DNA of 47,136 nucleotides from Chloroflexota bacterium (GTDB lineage: Bacteria; Chloroflexota; Dehalococcoidia; JACPPY01): NCBI GenBank assembly GCA_016190755.1, contig JACPPY010000001.1, forward strand, positions 1 to 47,136. Reading direction: 5' to 3'. Both the position numbers and the translations under genes were made by a program. The notes beneath the pieces were generated by a model that saw only the letters and a program-made list of their open reading frames with translations, searched no databases and was not told the origin of the DNA. Positions within the stretch are counted from its first letter, which is position 1. Every line of letters begins with the position of its first letter. This document shows, piece by piece, positions 43,182-47,136 of this stretch.

Positions 43182-43299
43182 AGCTACTTATCACCGGCCT
43201 CCAAAGGCAGCAACCTTCAAGCCGACTCCGAAGCATCCGGTCTGCGCACTTTGAATGCCGCTGTCACCGCAAGGACATCGCAATGCCGGAGGTGAGCTG

Positions 43300-43758
43300 A
43301 TGCCAACAGTTGGAGTCGTGATAGGGAGCAAGTCCGACGCCGCAGCCATGCAACCTGCCCTCGACATATTGCAGGAGCTGGGCATCGAGTTCGACGTTTC
43401 GGTCATCTCAGCCCACAGGACCCCTGAAAAGGCAAGAGACTACGGCCTGAAGGCGAAGAACCGCGGAATCGAGGTCATTATTGCCGCAGCCGGTCTGTCA
43501 GCCCACCTTCCGGGGGTGCTGGCGAGCTGGACCACTGTGCCCGTCATCGGTGTGCCACTCGCTGCCGGTGAACTCAGGGGACTGGATTCCCTCTACTCTA
43601 TTGTTCAGATGCCCGGCGGTGTGCCGGTCGCCTGCGTGGGCATAGGCCCTGGTGGGGCAAAGAATGCCGGGTTGCTTGCCGCGCAGATACTGGGAATGAA
43701 GTATGGGCCGGTCCAATCTGCCTATGAAGAATACAGGAAAAGGCTGTCTGGCGAGTAG
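43300..43758 (+). CDS. purE: N5-carboxyaminoimidazole ribonucleotide mutase
   Basis: A 152-aa class I PurE that moves the carboxylate of N5-CAIR to give CAIR in purine synthesis. It has GVVIGSKSDAAAM, the active-site SAHRTPEKARDY and AAGLSAHLPGV, and the GIGPGGAKNAGLLAAQIL tail. The ORF track starts 15 codons earlier; this ATG has GGAGGTGAGCTG before it and matches the family start. purB follows after 43 bases. I see no purK in the window. Confidence 0.95.
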   Translation: MPTVGVVIGSKSDAAAMQPALDILQELGIEFDVSVISAHRTPEKARDYGLKAKNRGIEVIIAAAGLSAHLPGVLASWTTVPVIGVPLAAGELRGLDSLYSIVQMPGGVPVACVGIGPGGAKNAGLLAAQILGMKYGPVQSAYEEYRKRLSGE

Positions 43759-43801
43759 GCATTAACCTCGCATTACTCACGGGAAGGATGACAACCACAG
43801 G

Positions 43802-45151
43802 ATGATCGAGCGATACTCGAGGCCCGAGATGAAGAGGGTCTGGTCCGAAGATACGAAGTTTGCAACCTGGCTCCAGGTGGAGGTTGCTGTATGTGAGGCT
43901 TGGGCAGAAATAGGGGCCGTTCCCAGGGATGCTTTGGCCGTAATAAGGAAAGCCAGCTTCGACCCGGAACGTATGGCGCAGATACTGAAGCAGACCCACC
44001 ATGATATGACCGCTTTCCTTGCGGCTGTCGCTGAGGTAGTGGGGCCTGAATCGAGATTCATACACCTCGGGCTTACTTCTTCGGACATCATGGATACCGC
44101 CCTTTCACTGCAACTGATAGCCGCCTCGGACATATTGGAACGGGACGTAGCTGCACTGATTGGTGTCTTGGGACAGAGGGCTGTTGAGCATAAGGACACG
44201 ATGATGATGGGACGGACTCACGGGGTGCACGCTGAGCCCATAACCTTCGGGCTCAAGCTGGCCTTGTGGCGGGAGGAGATGAAACGGAATGCTTCCCGTC
44301 TGTCCGAAGCAAAGAAAAATATAGCAGTTGGCAAGATCTCGGGCGCCGTAGGAAGCTACGCCACCGTGCCGCCGGATGTGGAGCGGATAGCGTGCGCCCA
44401 GCTCGGGCTGTCCGCTGCGCCGGTTTCCAATCAGGTGATCCAGCGAGACCGGCACGCGCAGTTCGTCACAACACTGGCAATAATAGCGAGCTCGCTCGAG
44501 AAATTTGCCACCGAGATCAGGGGGCTTCAACGCACTGAAGTGCGTGAGGTAGAGGAGCCCTTCGCAGCCGGACAGACCGGATCATCTGCCATGCCGCACA
44601 AACGCAACCCAGAGCTCGCCGAGCGCGTGTGTGGGCTATCGCGTCTGATCCGCGGCCATGCCGTGACGGCGCTGGAGAACGTCGCCCTATGGCACGAGCG
44701 CGATATCAGCCATTCGTCGGCAGAGCGCATAATCCTGCCCGACTCCTGTCTCGCCCTGGACTACATACTCAATATCTTTACCGAGATCATGCGCGGTCTG
44801 CTGGTGTATCCGGAGAGAATGAAAGAGAACATCAACATTACGCGCGGGCTGGTATTCTCCCAGAGGGTAATGCTGGCGCTGATAGATAAAGGTCTGAGCA
44901 GGCAGGAGTCATACAAGCTGGTACAGCGAAATGCGATGAGGGCGTGGCGGGAACGTGCGGACTTCCTTTCATTGTTGGAGGCTGATCCGGACGTCACCCG
45001 ACACTTAAAAGCCAAGGAGTTGCGCTCCATCTTCGACTACTCCATGTTCACCAGGCACGTTGATGAGGTTTTCTGCCGCCTCGGGTTGATCAAGAGAGGC
45101 AGTGAGAAAGGAAGGGCCGGGAGGCCGGCTGGAGCCAAAGCGGGCGCATGA
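43802..45151 (+). CDS. purB: adenylosuccinate lyase
   Basis: A 449-aa fumarase/aspartase superfamily enzyme with two roles: SAICAR to AICAR and adenylosuccinate to AMP. The signature GSSAMPHKRNPE holds the catalytic Ser; TSSDIMDTALS and GRTHGVHAEPITFG hold substrate and general-acid residues. The C-terminal helical domain is complete. The stop overlaps the purC start by 4 bases (ATGA). It belongs to the purE-purB-purC run. Confidence 0.96.
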   Translation: MIERYSRPEMKRVWSEDTKFATWLQVEVAVCEAWAEIGAVPRDALAVIRKASFDPERMAQILKQTHHDMTAFLAAVAEVVGPESRFIHLGLTSSDIMDTALSLQLIAASDILERDVAALIGVLGQRAVEHKDTMMMGRTHGVHAEPITFGLKLALWREEMKRNASRLSEAKKNIAVGKISGAVGSYATVPPDVERIACAQLGLSAAPVSNQVIQRDRHAQFVTTLAIIASSLEKFATEIRGLQRTEVREVEEPFAAGQTGSSAMPHKRNPELAERVCGLSRLIRGHAVTALENVALWHERDISHSSAERIILPDSCLALDYILNIFTEIMRGLLVYPERMKENINITRGLVFSQRVMLALIDKGLSRQESYKLVQRNAMRAWRERADFLSLLEADPDVTRHLKAKELRSIFDYSMFTRHVDEVFCRLGLIKRGSEKGRAGRPAGAKAGA

Positions 45152-46047
45152 ACACCTTGTTCGAAACGACGCTGCCCCTGCCGCTCTACCGCCGCGGCAA
45201 GGTGCGGGACACTTACGACTTGGGGGACAGGCTGCTTATCGTGGCCACTGACCGCATCTCAGCGTTCGACGTGGTCCTCCCCTGTGCTGTTCCATGCAAA
45301 GGACAGGTGCTCAGCCAGCTATCTACCTTCTGGTTCAGCCGGACCTCGGACCTGATACCAAACCACGTCGTAACTTCCATCGACAGTCTGTCTGTATTAA
45401 ACAAGACTTTGCCGCAGCTATCCCCCTTTGCGGAACAGGTCGTAGGTAGGAGCATGGTTGGGAAAAAGGCGCAACTGGTACCCGTGGAGTGCGTTGTTCG
45501 GGGGTATCTGTCGGGGTCGGCATGGGCAGAGTACCGGGAACGTGGGACAGCATGTGGCATACAATTGGCTCGTGGCCTGGAGGAGTCGGCAGAGTTGCCC
45601 CAGCCGATATTCACTCCCACGACAAAGGCGGAGACAGGTCACGACGTGCCGCTCAACAGGAAAGGCCTGGTAGGCCTCGTAGGCAAGCGAATGGCCGATA
45701 GGCTTGAGAGCGACAGTATCCGCATATACCAATATGCGCGCAAGTATGCCGCGGGCAAGGGCATTATCATAGCCGACACCAAAATGGAATTCGGCACTAT
45801 CGATGGCCGGCTCATACTTATCGACGAGTTGCTTACGCCGGACTCCAGCCGTTTCTGGGAAGCCAGCAAGTATGTTCTGGGCCGGTCACAGCCAAGCTAC
45901 GACAAGCAGCCCGTGCGCGACTGGTTGACGGAGTCCGGATGGGACAAGAATCCGCCGGCGCCTGCACTGCCGCCAGAGGTCATCAGGCAGACGTCCGAAA
46001 GATACTGTCAGGCCTACAGTCGTCTCACGGGTCAAGACCTGACATAG
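45148..46047 (+). CDS. purC: phosphoribosylaminoimidazole-succinocarboxamide synthase
   Basis: A 299-aa SAICAR synthase, which joins CAIR and aspartate using ATP. RRGKVRDTYDLGDRLLIVATDRISAFD is shortened here to its ends KVRDTYDLG and DRISAFDV; ECVVRGYLSGSAW, KAETGHD and DTKMEFG with LIDELLTPDSSRFW complete the family set. It starts within the purB stop codon, so the two genes are coupled. It is of the longer PurC class of about 300 residues. Confidence 0.96.
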   Translation: MNTLFETTLPLPLYRRGKVRDTYDLGDRLLIVATDRISAFDVVLPCAVPCKGQVLSQLSTFWFSRTSDLIPNHVVTSIDSLSVLNKTLPQLSPFAEQVVGRSMVGKKAQLVPVECVVRGYLSGSAWAEYRERGTACGIQLARGLEESAELPQPIFTPTTKAETGHDVPLNRKGLVGLVGKRMADRLESDSIRIYQYARKYAAGKGIIIADTKMEFGTIDGRLILIDELLTPDSSRFWEASKYVLGRSQPSYDKQPVRDWLTESGWDKNPPAPALPPEVIRQTSERYCQAYSRLTGQDLT

Positions 46048-46094
46048 GCCAGCGGGCAGTGACCCTTGTGATGCACTCGCCACGTGTACCCCCT

Positions 46095-46126
46095 TTGCAT
46101 ATGGGTGCGGGACGATGATGTATAAT
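46095..46126 (+). promoter_or_regulatory. possible promoter before the aldolase gene
   Basis: A perfect TATAAT (46121-46126) with TG directly before it, and TTGCAT 20 bases upstream as a possible -35. The spacing is long, so the -10 is the stronger part. It is 72 bases ahead of the aldolase ATG, in the 150-base gap after purC. Confidence 0.35.
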
Positions 46127-46197
46127 CCGTGTTTTGGAGAACCGGGGAGTCTAGTGGCGAAAGCCGGTACATTAGCGAAAGGATGTAAGGCACTGAT

Positions 46198-47007
46198 ATG
46201 GAATGGGGAATGGCTAACCGCATGGCCCAGCTCATTCGGAGTGACGGCCGCTGCTGTTTTCTGCCTGTGGACCACGGCTATTTTCAGGGTCCGACACGCA
46301 GGCTCGAGCAGCCACGCAAGACGATTGAGCCCTTGTTGCCATACGCCGATGCGCTGTTCATAACCCGGGGCGTGCTGAGAAGTTGCGTGGACCCGGATAA
46401 CAGCAAGCCCGTGATCTTGCGCGTATCGGGTGGCGCCAGCATGGTAGGCAAAGACCTGGCCAACGAGGGACTGACGACGAGCATGGAGGAGGCTATCCGG
46501 CTCAACGCCTCTGCGGTGGGGATATCCATTTTCGTGGGTACGGACTACGAGCGGGAGTCATTACTAAACCTAGCCAAACTGGCGGATGAGGGCGAGCGCT
46601 ACGGCATACCGGTCATGGCCGTCACAGCCGTCGGCAAGGAGTTGGGGAAACGCGATTCCCGTTACCTGGCATTGTCATGCCGGATCGCGGCCGAATTGGG
46701 CGCACGGTTGGTCAAGACCTACTGGTGTGCGGAGGGCTTCGAAAAGGTGGTGCAGGGGTGTCCCGTGCCGGTGGTCATGGCTGGCGGGCCACAGGTGGAT
46801 ACGGAGATGGAAGTGCTGGAGTTTGTATACGACGGCATGGAGAAGGGCGCCATAGGTGTGAATCTGGGCCGGAACATATGGCAGAATGACCATCCGGTGG
46901 CCATGATGAAAGCCATGCGGGCGCTGGTGCACGACAAGGCAACTCCGAAGCAGGCCCTGGAAATCTTTACTGAAATCAAGGCCCAGGACCTGAAGGCCAA
47001 GAAATAA
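46198..47007 (+). CDS. LsrF/DeoC-FbaB type class I aldolase
   Basis: A 269-aa Schiff-base aldolase close in sequence pattern to E. coli LsrF (3-hydroxy-5-phosphonooxypentane-2,4-dione thiolase) and archaeal-type fructose-bisphosphate aldolases. VDHGYFQGPT, TRGVLRSCVDP and KTYWCAEGFEKVV with the Schiff-base Lys K173 are diagnostic, as are AGGPQVDTEMEV and NLGRNIWQNDHPVAMM. Upstream in another frame lies KGCKALIW, matching the KGCxALxWGM of LsrF, so the 5' end seems shifted by an insertion; see the finding. AAGG lies 8 bases before the ATG. The sugar-phosphate substrate is uncertain; a role in autoinducer-2 breakdown is not implied without lsr neighbours. Confidence 0.82.
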   Translation: MEWGMANRMAQLIRSDGRCCFLPVDHGYFQGPTRRLEQPRKTIEPLLPYADALFITRGVLRSCVDPDNSKPVILRVSGGASMVGKDLANEGLTTSMEEAIRLNASAVGISIFVGTDYERESLLNLAKLADEGERYGIPVMAVTAVGKELGKRDSRYLALSCRIAAELGARLVKTYWCAEGFEKVVQGCPVPVVMAGGPQVDTEMEVLEFVYDGMEKGAIGVNLGRNIWQNDHPVAMMKAMRALVHDKATPKQALEIFTEIKAQDLKAKK

Positions 47008-47136
47008 CCCCTCGCACGGGTGCGCGTCACTTTTTTGCGTACGCCTGCGCCTGCACATTGTTATTCCCGCCGCCGGTTCCCTTGATGTATATCCTGCCGG
47101 GCAAGTAGTAGCCAGTGCCGGCAGCAGGTTTCTACC
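47008..47136. other. window end, no confident gene
   Basis: The last 129 bases hold no supported gene. A minus-strand frame from 47131 to 47027 reads GRIYIKGTGGGNNNVQ and ends AYAKK, which resembles a protein C-terminus, but an in-frame stop lies at 47132-47134. It may be the tail of a gene beyond the window with a frameshift, or chance. Confidence 0.3.

Noticed and set aside
46115-46363. 82-aa plus-strand ORF as an independent gene
   Set aside because: Its first part matches the LsrF N-terminus and its second part is an out-of-frame reading of the aldolase, so it is treated as a frameshift trace, not a gene.
1-47136. CRISPR array
   Set aside because: No regularly spaced repeat series and no cas-like proteins were seen; the only tandem repeat is the two-copy 18-bp unit at 26634.

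Overview
The window looks like chromosome from a strictly bacterial, moderately high-GC member of the Chloroflexota, most likely class Dehalococcoidia. This is inference from gene order and protein style: a citramalate-type isoleucine route, archaeal-type LeuC/LeuD, and a single ilvD-ilvB-ilvN-ilvC-leuA-leuC-leuD-leuB-cimA run next to rpiB, guaA and purine genes. I could not run a similarity search, so no species is claimed.

Region 1 (1-8.9 kb) is ordinary chromosome. On the minus strand lie an M24 peptidase-like gene overlapping a cation diffusion facilitator, an M50 site-2-type protease with CBS domains, a PcrA/UvrD helicase, and the polyamine pair speH-speE (ATGA overlap). Divergent from these, on the plus strand, are argC, a short GGQ release-factor-like gene and tRNA-Thr(CGT).

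Region 2 (8.93-18.62 kb) is an integrated island of about 9.7 kb. A perfect 46-bp repeat of the 3' half of tRNA-Thr marks both ends, and TTCTAAC arm-like repeats with 11-bp spacing sit just inside each end. It carries a tyrosine integrase (broken by one frameshift), an unrecognised 348-aa protein, a divergently transcribed XRE regulator and excisionase-like HTH gene, a zinc-finger-only primase plus a DUF3987 ATPase, small unknown genes, a terminase-small-subunit-like gene, a Panacea/DUF4065 antitoxin with a probable toxin, a transposase remnant, and a membrane/coiled-coil protein. There are no capsid, tail or large-terminase genes. That order (int, regulator, xis, primase/rep, terS, cargo) resembles a phage-inducible chromosomal island. 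A PICI-like phage satellite in this lineage is the most interesting hypothesis in the window.

Region 3 (18.6-26.6 kb) is a mixed accessory or housekeeping stretch: a DUF123 (GIY-YIG-like) gene whose 3' end has been replaced at the island junction, a TolB-like beta-propeller protein, a CDGSH iron-sulfur protein, a DedA-family membrane protein, an alpha/beta hydrolase, and a ROK sugar kinase followed directly by a GH57 glucanotransferase-type enzyme.

Region 4 (26.7-40.8 kb, minus strand) is the branched-chain amino acid cluster, transcribed from ilvD to cimA. A TTGACA promoter and a U-tailed hairpin precede ilvD. A PaaK-type acyl-CoA ligase sits between ilvN and ilvC, and a frameshifted mgtC remnant sits between leuA and leuC. 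Upstream are rpiB and a Sua5/YrdC gene.

Region 5 (40.9-47.1 kb, plus strand) holds guaA, a ferritin-like protein, an unlisted 47-aa basic ORF, purE, purB, purC and an LsrF-type aldolase. It is a compact purine block with short overlaps. The last 130 bases hold no clear gene.
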